Below are positions 1 to 9,183 of a stretch of 64,000 bases of DNA, piece after piece. The notes beneath the pieces are model-generated. The model did no database searches. It worked only from the letters and a program-made list of their open reading frames with translations, and was not told where the DNA came from. Both the position numbers and the translations under genes were made by a program. Position 1 is the first letter of the stretch. Every line of letters starts with the position of its first letter. The stretch is from Isoptericola sp. AK164 (GTDB taxonomy: Bacteria; Actinomycetota; Actinomycetes; Actinomycetales; Cellulomonadaceae): positions 682,001-746,000 of the forward strand of contig NZ_CP119106.1 in assembly GCF_029643425.1 (NCBI RefSeq). Direction: 5' to 3'.

Positions 1-1171
1 ACCGGGAGCGGTCCATCCCCTCGATCTCGCGGATGAGGTCGCGCGCCGCCACGGTCGGTGTGCCGCACACGGCCGCCGAGGGGTGCAGCGCCGCGGCGAG
101 CGACAGCGAGCTCGCCCGCGTGGCGGGGTCCAGCACCGCCGTGACGTCGGAGGCCAGGTGCATGACGTTCGGCAGGTGCAGCACGAACGGCGCGTCCGGG
201 ACGTTCATCGACGAGCAGAACGGGGCCAGGGACCGCGCGACCGAGGCCACAGCGAACTCGTGCTCCTCCAGGTCCTTCGACGAGCGGGCCAGGTGCGCCG
301 CGTGCAGCAGCGCGTCGTCGTCGCTCATCCCGGGCTCGCGCCGGATGGTGCCGGCCAGCACGCGCGAGGTCACCAGACCCTTCTCGCTGCGCACCAGGAG
401 CTCCGGCGTGGCCCCGATCATCCCGGCCACCGAGAAGGTCCAGCACGACTCGTAGCGCGCGGCCAGACGGCGCAGCAGCCAGCGCGGGTCGACGGGGCGC
501 TCGGCGGTGGCGACGACGTCGCGGGCCAGCACCACCTTCTCCAGCTCGCCCGCCTGGATGCGGGCCACGCCCTCGGCGACGACGGCCGGCCAGTCCCGGG
601 CACCGACCGCGCCGTCGGTCAGCGTGACCCGGCCGGGGTCGTGCACCGGCGTGCGCTCGGTGGCCGCCAGGCCGGCGTCGCCCGGTGGCTCGAGCGCGCC
701 GTCGACGGCGATCGTGGTCATCCAGGCGACGTCCCCGCGCCGGCCGACGACAACGCGCGGCACGACGAGGGAGCCCTGCGGGCTGGAACCGTCGAAGGCC
801 TCGCCGGTACCGCCGTCGTCGAACGCGAACGTGCCGAAGGCGACGGGGCCGCTGCCGGGCAGCCCCACCTCGTCGCGGACGACGGCGCGGGCCAGCGTGG
901 CGCGCCAGGCCGCCTCCGCGTCGGCGAACCGCCCCGGACCGTACGTGTCCAGGCGCAGGGCCTCCCCCCAGCCGACGATCCCGTCGCCGCGGCGCACCCA
1001 GGTCAGGGGGCGTGCGTCGGGCAGGAGGTCGACCAGGGCGGTCAGGTCGCCGGGCAACGGGTCCAGGCGGGTGGTGCGGACCACGAGCGGCGGGGGCTCG
1101 GGTGCTGCAGCGGGGGTGCCGGCGGACGCGCCCGACGGCGGGACCGGCGCCGGGTAGGGCGTGGCGGACAT
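1..1171 (-). CDS. menF: Isochorismate synthase MenF (3' end outside window)
   Basis: Reading leftwards from the ATG at 1171, an open frame of about 390 codons runs to the window edge, so the C-terminus is missing. The last visible residues include EIEGMDRSR, the chorismate-binding signature that precedes the catalytic C-terminus of MenF/EntC enzymes. A stretch reading [12 protein letters not shown] lies mid-protein, as in that family. The family converts chorismate to isochorismate, the entry step of menaquinone synthesis. A proline/alanine-rich N-terminal tail of about 30 residues looks unstructured. It is divergent from menG, 59 bp away, which supports a menaquinone role over a siderophore (EntC) or salicylate role. 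Confidence 0.9.
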   Translation of the reverse strand, partial: MSATPYPAPVPPSGASAGTPAAAPEPPPLVVRTTRLDPLPGDLTALVDLLPDARPLTWVRRGDGIVGWGEALRLDTYGPGRFADAEAAWRATLARAVVRDEVGLPGSGPVAFGTFAFDDGGTGEAFDGSSPQGSLVVPRVVVGRRGDVAWMTTIAVDGALEPPGDAGLAATERTPVHDPGRVTLTDGAVGARDWPAVVAEGVARIQAGELEKVVLARDVVATAERPVDPRWLLRRLAARYESCWTFSVAGMIGATPELLVRSEKGLVTSRVLAGTIRREPGMSDDDALLHAAHLARSSKDLEEHEFAVASVARSLAPFCSSMNVPDAPFVLHLPNVMHLASDVTAVLDPATRASSLSLAAALHPSAAVCGTPTVAARDLIREIEGMDRSR

Positions 1172-1230
1172 CGAGGCCCAGACTACGCCGCGCGGGACGT
1201 GTCGTCCGCCGGGCGTGGGACGATGTGGCC

Positions 1231-1929
1231 ATGTCGCGCGCCAGCCTGGAGAAGAAGCCCGTCGAGGTCGCCTCGATGTTCGACGGGATCGCCGAGCGCT
1301 ACGACCTGACCAACGACATCGTCTCCCTCGGCCAGGACCGTGCCTGGCGCCGGGCGACGGTGGCCGCGGTCGGGGCGGGGCCGGGGGAGCGGGTGCTCGA
1401 CCTCGCGGCCGGGACCGGCACGTCGAGCGAGCCGTTCGCCGCGGCCGGGGCCGTCGTCGTGCCCTCGGACTTCTCGATGGGGATGCTGCAGGTCGGCAAG
1501 GCCCGTCGGGCCGACCTGCCGTTCGTGGCCGGTGACGCCACGCGGCTGCCGTTCGCCGACGCCGCGTTCGACGCCGTGACCATCAGCTTCGGGCTGCGCA
1601 ACGTGGTGGACACCTCGGCCGCGCTGCGCGAGATGCTGCGGGTGACCCGGCCCGGCGGCCGGGTGGTGATCTGCGAGTTCTCCCACCCCACGTGGGCGCC
1701 GTTCCGGCAGGTCTACCTCGAGTACCTGATGCGTGCGCTGCCGCCCGTGGCCGGGCTGGTCACGCGCGACCAGGGCTCCTACGAGTACCTGGCCGAGTCG
1801 ATCCGGGCCTGGCCCGACCAGGAGGGTCTGGGGCGGCTCATGCTGGGTGCGGGATGGGAGCGGGTCGCCTACCGCAACCTGACCGGCGGCATCGTGGCGC
1901 TGCACCGCGGGACCCGCCCGGCCGCCTGA
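1231..1929 (+). CDS. menG: Demethylmenaquinone methyltransferase MenG/UbiE
   Basis: 232 aa. The class I SAM-methyltransferase fold is visible: [16 protein letters not shown] is the SAM-binding motif I, and [15 protein letters not shown] plus [12 protein letters not shown] are typical UbiE/COQ5 motifs. The enzyme methylates demethylmenaquinone to menaquinone, the final step of the pathway. The ATG at 1231 gives the normal N-terminus ([21 protein letters not shown]). No clear Shine-Dalgarno precedes it, which is common in actinobacteria when the transcript is short-leadered. It is divergent from menF, and a structured repeat follows its stop codon. Confidence 0.95.
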   Translation: MSRASLEKKPVEVASMFDGIAERYDLTNDIVSLGQDRAWRRATVAAVGAGPGERVLDLAAGTGTSSEPFAAAGAVVVPSDFSMGMLQVGKARRADLPFVAGDATRLPFADAAFDAVTISFGLRNVVDTSAALREMLRVTRPGGRVVICEFSHPTWAPFRQVYLEYLMRALPPVAGLVTRDQGSYEYLAESIRAWPDQEGLGRLMLGAGWERVAYRNLTGGIVALHRGTRPAA

Positions 1930-1990
1930 CCCGCGAGCCGGCCCGCGGACCCCGCCCGGCGCGCCGTGGGAACGGCGAGGCGGTGGCGCG

Positions 1991-2083
1991 GAGCAGGGGC
2001 GATGCCCCGACGCGGTCGGCGTCCCGGAACGGAGCGCCCCCAGGGCGCGTGAACGCGAGCGCGTCGGGGCATCGCCCCTGCTC
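1991..2083. repeat. Structured intergenic repeat, copy 1 (long inverted repeat with inner hairpin)
   Basis: The arms 1991-2013 and 2061-2083 are perfectly complementary over 23 bp. The 47-nt loop holds an inner hairpin GCGCCC-cca-GGGCGC followed by GTGAACGCGA. A second element at 23642-23731 has the same loop plan and the same GTGAACGCGA string but different stem sequences. Copy 1 lies between the convergent menG and YtxH-like genes, so a bidirectional terminator role is plausible. Whether it is a mobile palindrome or a functional RNA cannot be told from two copies. Confidence 0.75.
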
Positions 2084-2094
2084 AGGAGGGATCG

Positions 2095-2265
2095 TCAGTT
2101 CTTGGCGACCTTCTCCTGCACCTCGCTGACCTTCTCCTGCACGCGGGGGTCGTTCCACGTGTCCACGGCGAGCTTCTTCGCCTGGTCGATCTGCTCGCGG
2201 CCCTTCTCGGTGCCGAGGTAGTACCCCAGTGCGATGCCGACGGCGAGCGCGGTCACGGCCTTCAT
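2095..2265 (-). CDS. YtxH-like small membrane protein
   Basis: 56 aa with start ATG at 2265 and a good AGGAGG eight bases upstream. The N-terminus (AVTALAVGIALGYYLGTEKG) is a glycine-zipper transmembrane segment followed by GREQIDQAK, a pattern of YtxH-domain and gas-vesicle-like stress proteins. The C-terminal half is a charged amphipathic helix rich in K, E and V (VQEKVSEVQEKVAKN). Its function is unknown; it is probably a membrane-anchored envelope-stress protein. It stands alone, convergent with menG. Confidence 0.75.
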   Translation of the reverse strand: MKAVTALAVGIALGYYLGTEKGREQIDQAKKLAVDTWNDPRVQEKVSEVQEKVAKN

Positions 2266-2434
2266 GGTCAGTGCCTCCTGGTTGCGGGGATGTCGGGGCG
2301 GTGCGTTGTCGACCGTATGCGGTGACCAGTCGTGCCGCCACCCTCCGCGCCCGGGAAACATGCTGTTCACGCCAACGAAGGCTTGCCTTCCTACACATCG
2401 GTCGCTGAACGTGGTTAGAGTGCAACGCAGAACG

Positions 2435-2452
2435 TTGTGAGCGGGTTCACAA
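2435..2452. promoter_or_regulatory. Rex-type redox operator upstream of menJ-nuo
   Basis: TTGTGA-N6-TCACAA is a perfect 6+6 palindrome matching the core of the Rex consensus (TTGTGAAN4TTCACAA). Rex senses NADH/NAD+ and is known to control nuo in Streptomyces. The site lies 49 bp upstream of the menJ GTG. A possible -10 (TAGAGT, 2416-2421) sits just before it, so a repressor bound here would cover the early transcribed region. No good -35 was found. Confidence 0.75.
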
Positions 2453-2500
2453 AGGGTCTCGGCACGCGTGTGCCCGGACCCCGGTGGCGGGAGGTGAGCA

Positions 2501-3814
2501 GTGCGAGCGGTCGATCGTGACGACGCCGACGTGATCGTCGTCGGTGCCGGTCCCGCCGGGGCCTCGGCCGCGCACTGGTGCGCGACCGCCGGGCTCGACG
2601 TGCTGGTCCTCGAGAAGTCGGCCTTCCCCCGCGACAAGATCTGCGGCGACGGGCTGACGCCCCGCGCGGTCGCCGAGCTCGCCCGCATGGGCGTCGACAC
2701 CCGTGCCGAGGACGGCTGGATCCGCAACGACGGGCTGCGGGTCGTCGCCGGCGGCCGCTCCTGGGAGCTGGCCTGGCCCGAGCTGACGACCTACCCCGGC
2801 TACGGCCTCGCCCGGTCGCGCATGACGCTCGACCACTTCCTCGTCCAGCACGCCCAGGCCTCGGGCGCCAAGCTCGCCGAGCGCACCAAGGTGACCGGCC
2901 CGCTCACCGACGAGCGCACCGGCCGGGTCGTGGGCGTCCACGCCCAGCCGCTGGACGCCCGCGGGCGGGCCGACGGCGCGCCGCGCACCTTCCGGGCACC
3001 GGTCGTGGTGGCCGCCGACGGCGTCTCCTCCCGGTTCGCGACGGCGCTCGGCCTGACGCGCCGCGACGACCGGCCGATGGGCACCGCCGTGCGCACCTAC
3101 TACCGCACCGAGGGCACCCCCCGGCACGCGGACGCCTTCATGGAGTCGCACCTGGAGCTGTGGGACGGCACCCCGGGGCAGTCGAACCTGCTGCCCGGCT
3201 ACGGCTGGATCTTCGCCCTCGGCGACGGCACCGCCAACGTCGGGCTCGGGTCGGTCGCCTCGACCCCGGCTCGCCAGTCCGCCCAGGGCCACGACTACCG
3301 GGCCATGATGAAGGCCTGGACGGCCAACACCCCGCCCGAGTGGGGGTTCACCCCCGAGAACCAGATCGGGCCCGTCCGGGGCGCCGCGCTGCCGATGGGC
3401 TTCAACCGCAGCCCGATGTACCGGGACGGCACCGTGCTGGTCGGGGACTCCGCCGGGATGGTCAGCCCGTTCAACGGCGAGGGCATCGCCTACGCCCTGC
3501 AGGCCGGCCGCGTCGCCGCCGACGCGATCGCCCAGGCCCGCACCCGGCTGACCGACGACGCCCGCGAGCGCACCCTGGCCACCTACACCGACAGGATGCG
3601 TGCCGACCTCGGCGGCTACTACACGTTGGGCCGCTGGTTCGTGCGGCTCATCGAGCACCCCGCGGTGATGCGGGCGTGCGTGAAGTACGGGCTGCCGCAG
3701 CCGGTGGTCATGCAGTTCGTGCTCAAGCTGCTGTCCGACTGCTACGAACCTCGCGGCGGCGACTGGGTCGACCGGGTCATCGCGGGGCTGACGAAGGTGG
3801 TTCCGAACGCATGA
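2501..3814 (+). CDS. menJ: Geranylgeranyl-reductase-family flavoprotein, probable menaquinone reductase MenJ
   Basis: 437 aa. The N-terminal FAD-binding Rossmann motif is VVGAGPAGASAAHW (about residues 10-25), followed by the family's KICGDGLTPRAV motif and, later, the second FAD motif VLVGDSAGMVSPFNGEG. This family saturates isoprenoid chains; the mycobacterial member MenJ reduces one double bond of the menaquinone tail. Placement after menG and immediately before nuoA, with a prenyl synthase at the far end of nuo, favours menaquinone over archaeal-type lipids. The GTG start has GGGAGG nine bases upstream. It is likely co-transcribed with nuo from the Rex-controlled promoter. Confidence 0.85.
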   Translation: MRAVDRDDADVIVVGAGPAGASAAHWCATAGLDVLVLEKSAFPRDKICGDGLTPRAVAELARMGVDTRAEDGWIRNDGLRVVAGGRSWELAWPELTTYPGYGLARSRMTLDHFLVQHAQASGAKLAERTKVTGPLTDERTGRVVGVHAQPLDARGRADGAPRTFRAPVVVAADGVSSRFATALGLTRRDDRPMGTAVRTYYRTEGTPRHADAFMESHLELWDGTPGQSNLLPGYGWIFALGDGTANVGLGSVASTPARQSAQGHDYRAMMKAWTANTPPEWGFTPENQIGPVRGAALPMGFNRSPMYRDGTVLVGDSAGMVSPFNGEGIAYALQAGRVAADAIAQARTRLTDDARERTLATYTDRMRADLGGYYTLGRWFVRLIEHPAVMRACVKYGLPQPVVMQFVLKLLSDCYEPRGGDWVDRVIAGLTKVVPNA

Positions 3815-3903
3815 GCGCGAGGGGCTCCCGCGGAGGGACGGCGAGGACCGAGATGTGTCGGAGCGAGGCACCGCAGCGTTCGCGCGGGAGTGACGTGGTG
3901 TGA
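3811..3903 (+). other. 30-codon reading frame in the menJ-nuoA gap, probably a translated repeat
   Basis: An ATG overlapping the menJ stop (ATGA) opens a 30-codon frame rich in R, S and G. The DNA carries an 8-bp inverted repeat, CTCCCGCG at 3825-3832 and CGCGGGAG at 3883-3890, separated by 50 nt. The composition and symmetry look like a palindromic interspersed element inserted between the two genes, not a conserved peptide. It is listed because it fills the 138-bp gap and might affect readthrough from menJ into nuo. Confidence 0.3.
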
Positions 3904-3952
3904 GACTCGTGGTGGCACAAGGAAGTGACACAGGCGTGGGTGAGGAGACCCG

Positions 3953-4315
3953 ATGAGCAACCCGTACGTCCCGGTGCTGGTCCTCATGGGGATCGCCGCC
4001 GTGCTGGCCCTGGGCGGGGTCGGGGCGAGCGCCGTCATCGGCCCGAAGCGGTACAACCGCGCGAAGCTCGACGCCTACGAGTGCGGCATCGAGCCCACCC
4101 CGCACGCCACCGGGGGCGGCAGGCTCCCGATCAAGTACTACCTGGTGGCGATGACGTTCATCGTCTTCGACATCGAGGTCGTCTTCCTCTACCCGTGGGC
4201 GGTCGACTTCGCGGTGCTGGCCGGGTTCGGGTTCGCGGCGATCCTCGTGTTCCTGGCCCTCATCACCGTGCCGTTCGTCTACGAGTGGCGGCGCGGCGGG
4301 TTCGACTGGGTCTGA
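3953..4315 (+). CDS. nuoA: NADH-quinone oxidoreductase subunit A
   Basis: 120 aa, three transmembrane helices (about residues 5-28, 62-82, 90-112). The loop between TM1 and TM2 carries YECGIEP, the conserved cysteine-containing segment of NuoA/ND3 near the quinone site, and [22 protein letters not shown] follows it. It is a membrane-arm subunit of complex I. Its start follows GAGGAG seven bases upstream. It is the first gene of the nuo run. Confidence 0.97.
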   Translation: MSNPYVPVLVLMGIAAVLALGGVGASAVIGPKRYNRAKLDAYECGIEPTPHATGGGRLPIKYYLVAMTFIVFDIEVVFLYPWAVDFAVLAGFGFAAILVFLALITVPFVYEWRRGGFDWV

Positions 4316-4376
4316 CGGGCAGTTCGGCAAGGGTGCCGGCGGTGGCCGGTGCCGAGATCTCCGCGAAGGAGGAGTC

Positions 4377-4928
4377 ATGGGTCTGGAGGAGTCCCCCTCG
4401 GGGTTCCTGCTGACGACGATCGAGGACCTCGCCGGCTACCTGCGCAAGGCGTCGGTGTGGCCGGTGACGTTCGGCCTGGCGTGCTGCGCCATCGAGATGA
4501 TGGCGGCCGGCGCCTCGCGGTTCGACCTGTCACGGTTCGGCATGGAGGTCTTCCGGGCCTCGCCGCGCCAGGCGGACCTGATGATCGTGGCAGGTCGGGT
4601 CAGTCAGAAGATGGCTCCCGTCGTGCGGCAGGTCTACGACCAGATGAGCGAGCCCAAGTGGGTGCTCTCGATGGGCGTGTGCGCCTCCAGCGGCGGCATG
4701 TTCAACAACTACGCGATCGTCCAGGGCGTCGACCACGTGGTACCCGTCGACATCTACCTGCCGGGCTGCCCGCCGCGCCCGGAGATGCTCATCAACGCGA
4801 TCCTGGCGCTGCACCAGCAGATCCTGGACGAGCCGATGGGCGTCAACCGTGTCGAGGCGGCCAAGGCCGCCGAGGCTGCGGCCCTCGAGGCGACGCCGAC
4901 CTCCCAGATGCCGGGACTGCTGCGATGA
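4377..4928 (+). CDS. nuoB: NADH-quinone oxidoreductase subunit B
   Basis: 183 aa. NuoB holds the terminal N2 [4Fe-4S] cluster that passes electrons to menaquinone. Visible ligands are the adjacent cysteines in LACCAIEMM, the cysteine in [10 protein letters not shown] and the one in LPGCPPRP, the standard four. A short alanine-rich C-terminal tail follows (about residues 155-183). It sits in the peripheral arm against NuoD. AAGGAGGAG lies five bases upstream of the start, and its stop overlaps nuoC as ATGA. Confidence 0.97.
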   Translation: MGLEESPSGFLLTTIEDLAGYLRKASVWPVTFGLACCAIEMMAAGASRFDLSRFGMEVFRASPRQADLMIVAGRVSQKMAPVVRQVYDQMSEPKWVLSMGVCASSGGMFNNYAIVQGVDHVVPVDIYLPGCPPRPEMLINAILALHQQILDEPMGVNRVEAAKAAEAAALEATPTSQMPGLLR

Positions 4929-5671
4929 GCGAGCGCTCCGGCGAGGTCGAGCGCCGGCAGCAGGGGCCCACGGCCGAGGTCGTGCGCGAGCGCACCGGCA
5001 TGTTCGGGGTGCACGGCTCCGGCGACACCTCCGGCTACGGCGGACTGACCCGCACGGTGACGATGCCGGCCGCGGCCTCGCGCCCCTACGGGTCCTGGTT
5101 CGACGAGGCGGTGGACGTCCTGGCCGAGGTGCTGGGGGACGCCGGCGTGGCCTTCGCCGACGCGGTCGAGCGGGTGGTGATCACCGACCCGCGCCGCCCG
5201 GCCGAGGGCGAGGGGCCGAGCCGCGACGCCGAGCTGACGCTGTACGTCGCCCGCGAGCACCTGCTCGCCGTGTGCCGGGCCCTGCGCGACGACCAGGACC
5301 TGCGCTTCGAGCTGTCCCTGGGCGTCTCGGGGGTGCACTACCCGGACGACGTCGGTCGTGAGCTGCACGCCGTCTACCACCTGACCTCCGTGACGCACGG
5401 CCGGCGTCTGCGTCTCGACGTCGCCTGCCCCGACGAGGACCCGCACGTCCCGTCCACGACGACGGTCTACCCGGCCAACGACTGGCACGAGCGCGAGACC
5501 TGGGACTTCTTCGGGATCGTCTTCGACGGCCACCCCGCGCTGGCGCGGATCGAGATGCCGGACGACTGGCCCGGCCACCCGCAGCGCAAGGACTACCCGC
5601 TCGGCGGCATCCCCGTGGAGTACAAGGGCGCCACGGTGCCACCGCCGAACCAGCGGAGGGAGTACTCATGA
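4925..5671 (+). CDS. nuoC: NADH-quinone oxidoreductase subunit C
   Basis: 248 aa. The complex I 30-kDa signature is present: [18 protein letters not shown] followed by [16 protein letters not shown]. The first 60 residues form a charged extension common in actinobacterial NuoC. It is not fused to NuoD, unlike the E. coli NuoCD protein. It overlaps nuoB upstream and nuoD downstream by 4 bp each, so translational coupling is expected. Confidence 0.96.
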   Translation: MSERSGEVERRQQGPTAEVVRERTGMFGVHGSGDTSGYGGLTRTVTMPAAASRPYGSWFDEAVDVLAEVLGDAGVAFADAVERVVITDPRRPAEGEGPSRDAELTLYVAREHLLAVCRALRDDQDLRFELSLGVSGVHYPDDVGRELHAVYHLTSVTHGRRLRLDVACPDEDPHVPSTTTVYPANDWHERETWDFFGIVFDGHPALARIEMPDDWPGHPQRKDYPLGGIPVEYKGATVPPPNQRREYS

Positions 5672-7020
5672 CCGCGCCGGCACACGACGCGCCGCACGCG
5701 ACCGGACCGGCCGCCGACGACTACGGGCCCGGCGTCGCCGGGTTCGAGGCCTCCGGCGGCGACTGGGACGAGATCGCGCGCGAGGCGATCGGCGAGGAAC
5801 GCATCGTCGTCAACATGGGTCCCCAGCACCCGTCCACCCACGGCGTGCTGCGCCTGATGCTGGAGATCGACGGCGAGACGGTGACCGAGGCCCGCTGCGG
5901 CGTCGGCTACCTGCACACCGGCATCGAGAAGAACATGGAGTACCGCACCTGGACGCAGGGCACCACGTTCTGCACCCGGATGGACTACCTGGCGCCGCTG
6001 TACCAGGAGGCCGGGTACTGCCTGGGCACCGAGCGGCTGCTGGGCATCACCGACGACGTCCCGGAGCGCGCCAGCGTGATCCGGGTGCTGATGATGGAGC
6101 TCAACCGGGTCGCCTCCCACCTGGTCTGCCTGGGCACGGGCGGCAACGAGATGGGCGCCACCACGATCATGACGCTCGGGTTCACCGCGCGCGAGGAGAT
6201 CCTGCGCCTCTTCGAGGCGGTGACGGGCCTGCGGATGAACCACGCGTTCATCCGTCCGGGCGGCGTCGCCCAGGACGTCCCCGAGGGGTTCACCGACCAG
6301 GTGCGCGACATGCTGCCCAGCCTGCGCAAGTACATCGGCATGCTCGGCGACCTGATGCTGGCCAACCCGATCTTCAAGTCCCGCCTGCAGGGCGTGGGCG
6401 TGCTGAACCTGTCCGGCTGCTTCGCCCTCGGGATCACCGGTCCGGTGCTGCGGTCCGCCGGGCACCCGTACGACGTGCGCAAGGCGTTCCCGTACAGCGG
6501 CTACGAGGACTACGACTTCGACGTCCCCACGGACACCGCCGCCGACTGCTACGCGCGGGTCGTGATCCGCATCGAGGAGTGCTACCAGTCGCTGCGCATC
6601 GTCGAGCAGTGCCTCGCGCGGCTGGACGACACCGTCGGCGCGCCGATCATGGTCGCGGACAAGAAGATCGCCTGGCCGGCCCAGCTCGCCGTCGGCTCCG
6701 ACGGCCAGGGCAACTCCCTGGACCACATCCGCCAGATCATGGGCACCTCGATGGAGGCCCTCATCCACCACTTCAAGCTGGTGACCGAGGGCTTCGGGGT
6801 GCCGGCCGGACAGGCGTGGCAGACGGTCGAGCACCCGCGCGGCGAGCTCGGCGTGCACGTGGTGTCCGACGGCGGCACGCGGCCCTACCGGGCGCACTTC
6901 CGCGACCCGTCGTTCAACAACCTCCAGGCCGTGTCGGTGATGTGCGAGGGCGGCCAGGTGGCCGACGTCGTCGTCGCTGTCGCGTCCCTGGACCCGGTGC
7001 TGGGAGGGGTGGACCGATGA
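5668..7020 (+). CDS. nuoD: NADH-quinone oxidoreductase subunit D
   Basis: 450 aa. The 49-kDa signature [14 protein letters not shown] appears near residue 50 and [15 protein letters not shown] supplies the quinone-cavity region. The C-terminus ends in [14 protein letters not shown] and a family-typical DPVLGGVDR. NuoD with NuoB forms the quinone-binding pocket. The first 45 residues are an Asp/Gly/Pro-rich extension. The 4-bp overlaps with nuoC and nuoE are typical of this operon. Confidence 0.97.
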   Translation: MTAPAHDAPHATGPAADDYGPGVAGFEASGGDWDEIAREAIGEERIVVNMGPQHPSTHGVLRLMLEIDGETVTEARCGVGYLHTGIEKNMEYRTWTQGTTFCTRMDYLAPLYQEAGYCLGTERLLGITDDVPERASVIRVLMMELNRVASHLVCLGTGGNEMGATTIMTLGFTAREEILRLFEAVTGLRMNHAFIRPGGVAQDVPEGFTDQVRDMLPSLRKYIGMLGDLMLANPIFKSRLQGVGVLNLSGCFALGITGPVLRSAGHPYDVRKAFPYSGYEDYDFDVPTDTAADCYARVVIRIEECYQSLRIVEQCLARLDDTVGAPIMVADKKIAWPAQLAVGSDGQGNSLDHIRQIMGTSMEALIHHFKLVTEGFGVPAGQAWQTVEHPRGELGVHVVSDGGTRPYRAHFRDPSFNNLQAVSVMCEGGQVADVVVAVASLDPVLGGVDR

Positions 7021-7853
7021 CGGCCGAACCGGTGGGCGCGCGTTCGCGCACGGGGTACGACGCCGAGACCCTGGCCGCGCTCGTGGCCGACGCCGAGGAG
7101 ATCAAGGGGCGCTACCCGGACCCGCGGTCGGGGCTGCTGCCGCTGCTGCACCTGGTGCAGTCCGTCGAGGGTTACGTCAGCCGCGACGGGATCGTCTTCT
7201 GCGCCGAGCAGCTCGGGCTGACCGCCGCGGAGGTCTCCGCGGTGGCCACCTTCTACACCCAGTACAAGCGCCACCCCAACGGCGAGTACACGGTGGGGGT
7301 CTGCACCAACACGCTGTGCGCGGTCATGGGCGGGGACGCGATCTTCGACCGGCTGAGCCAGCACCTGGACGTCGGGCACGACGAGACCACGCCGGACGGG
7401 TCCGTCACGCTGGAGCGCGTCGAGTGCAACGCCGCCTGCGACTACGCCCCCGTGGTGATGGTCAACTGGGAGTTCTTCGACAACCAGACCCCGGAGTCCG
7501 CCACCGAGCTGGCCGACCGTCTGCGCAGCGGGGAGCAGGTCACCCCGACCCGGGGCGCCGACTCGGTCTGCTCGTTCAAGCAGATGAGCCGGGTCCTGGC
7601 CGGGTTCGACGACGGCCGCGCCGACGAGGGCGCCGGTGCCGGCGGGCCGACCCTCGAGGGGCTGCGCATCGCGCGCGAGCGCGGCTGGACCGCTCCGGGC
7701 GGCGAGCAGGCCGGGGCCCCCGGGACACCGCGCGTCGAGGTGACGCCCGAGACGGGCACCGGCCAGTCCAGCGCGGAGCGGAAACCGACCACGCCGTCGG
7801 ACGACACCGGACCTGCCGGGCAGGCCGACGCGAAGGAGGGCGACGATGACTGA
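7017..7853 (+). CDS. nuoE: NADH-quinone oxidoreductase subunit E
   Basis: 278 aa against about 165 for E. coli NuoE. The thioredoxin-like [2Fe-2S] domain carries its four cysteines in [12 protein letters not shown] and [11 protein letters not shown] (about residues 95-145). The extra length is a low-complexity C-terminal tail after residue 190, rich in G, E, T and P, as in other actinobacterial NuoE proteins. It works with NuoF in the NADH dehydrogenase module. The ATG at 7017 overlaps the nuoD stop; a larger upstream frame is not used. Confidence 0.95.
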   Translation: MTAEPVGARSRTGYDAETLAALVADAEEIKGRYPDPRSGLLPLLHLVQSVEGYVSRDGIVFCAEQLGLTAAEVSAVATFYTQYKRHPNGEYTVGVCTNTLCAVMGGDAIFDRLSQHLDVGHDETTPDGSVTLERVECNAACDYAPVVMVNWEFFDNQTPESATELADRLRSGEQVTPTRGADSVCSFKQMSRVLAGFDDGRADEGAGAGGPTLEGLRIARERGWTAPGGEQAGAPGTPRVEVTPETGTGQSSAERKPTTPSDDTGPAGQADAKEGDDD

Positions 7854-9183
7854 CCCGTTGACCCCGGTCCTGACCGACACCTGGGACGCGGAGAGCTCCT
7901 GGAAGCTCGCCACCTACGAGGCGGCGGGCGGCTACGCCGGGCTCCGGGCCGCGCTGGGCACCGACCCGGCCGACCTGGTCCAGCTCGTCAAGGACTCCGG
8001 CCTGCGCGGGCGCGGCGGCGCCGGGTTCCCCGCCGGGATGAAGTGGGGATTCCTGCCCCCGCCCGACGGCGGCCCGCGCTACCTCGTGGTCAATGCCGAC
8101 GAGTCCGAGCCGGGCACCTGCAAGGACATCCCGCTGATGATGGCCAGCCCGCAGCACCTGGTCGAGGGGGTGGCCATCACCAGCTACGCCATCGGGTGCC
8201 ACCACGCGTTCATCTACGTGCGCGGCGAGGTGCTGCACGTCTACCGCCGGCTGCTCGCCGCCGTGCGGGAGGCCTACGAGGCCGGTCACCTGGGGACGAA
8301 CATCCACGGCTCCGGCTTCGACCTCGAGGTCACCGTGCACGCCGGTGCCGGCGCCTACATCTGCGGCGAGGAGACCGCGCTGCTGGACTCGCTCGAGGGC
8401 CGGCGCGGCCAGCCGCGGCTCAAGCCGCCGTTCCCCGCCGTCGCGGGGCTGTACGCCCGGCCCACGGTCGTCAACAACGTGGAGTCCATCGCCTCCGTGC
8501 CCGGCATCGTCGCGCACGGCGCCGACTGGTTCTCCTCGATGGGCACCGAGAAGTCCACCGGGCACGGCCTGTTCTCCCTGTCCGGCCACGTGACCCGCCC
8601 CGGGCAGTTCGAGGCCCCGCTCGGCATCACGCTGCGCGAGCTGCTCGACCTGGCCGGCGGGGTCCGAGAGGGCCACGAGCTGAAGTTCTGGACCCCGGGC
8701 GGCTCCTCGACGCCGCTGTTCACCGCCGAGCACCTCGACGTCCCGCTCGACTACGAGTCAGTCGGCGCGGCCGGGTCGATGCTCGGTACCCGCGCGCTGC
8801 AGATCTTCGACGAGACGACCTGCGTCGTCCGCGCCGTCAGCCGGTGGACGGACTTCTACGCGCACGAGTCGTGCGGCAAGTGCACCCCGTGCCGCGAGGG
8901 CACCTACTGGCTCAAGCAGATCCTGCACCGCATCGAGGCCGGCGCGGGCGAGGCGGGAGACATCGACGTCCTGCTCGACCTGTGCGACAACATCCTCGGC
9001 CGGGCGTTCTGCGCGCTCGGCGACGGCGCGACGTCCCCGATCACGTCGTCCATCGAGTACTTCCGCGACGAGTACGAGGCGCACCTCGACGGGCGTGGGT
9101 GCCCGTTCGACCCGGCCCGGTCCACGCTGTTCGACGACACGCCCCAGGCGCCGCCGGCGCTCGCGGGTGCAGGAGGCCACTGA
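7846..9183 (+). CDS. nuoF: NADH-quinone oxidoreductase subunit F (NADH/FMN site)
   Basis: 445 aa. [16 protein letters not shown] is the NADH/FMN-binding glycine-rich loop; [12 protein letters not shown] and [14 protein letters not shown] are further flavin-site motifs. The C-terminal [12 protein letters not shown] plus a later cysteine in [11 protein letters not shown] bind the N3 [4Fe-4S] cluster. NuoF oxidises NADH and passes electrons to the Fe-S chain. It overlaps nuoE by 8 bp, and its TGA shares an A with the nuoG ATG. Confidence 0.97.
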   Translation: MTDPLTPVLTDTWDAESSWKLATYEAAGGYAGLRAALGTDPADLVQLVKDSGLRGRGGAGFPAGMKWGFLPPPDGGPRYLVVNADESEPGTCKDIPLMMASPQHLVEGVAITSYAIGCHHAFIYVRGEVLHVYRRLLAAVREAYEAGHLGTNIHGSGFDLEVTVHAGAGAYICGEETALLDSLEGRRGQPRLKPPFPAVAGLYARPTVVNNVESIASVPGIVAHGADWFSSMGTEKSTGHGLFSLSGHVTRPGQFEAPLGITLRELLDLAGGVREGHELKFWTPGGSSTPLFTAEHLDVPLDYESVGAAGSMLGTRALQIFDETTCVVRAVSRWTDFYAHESCGKCTPCREGTYWLKQILHRIEAGAGEAGDIDVLLDLCDNILGRAFCALGDGATSPITSSIEYFRDEYEAHLDGRGCPFDPARSTLFDDTPQAPPALAGAGGH

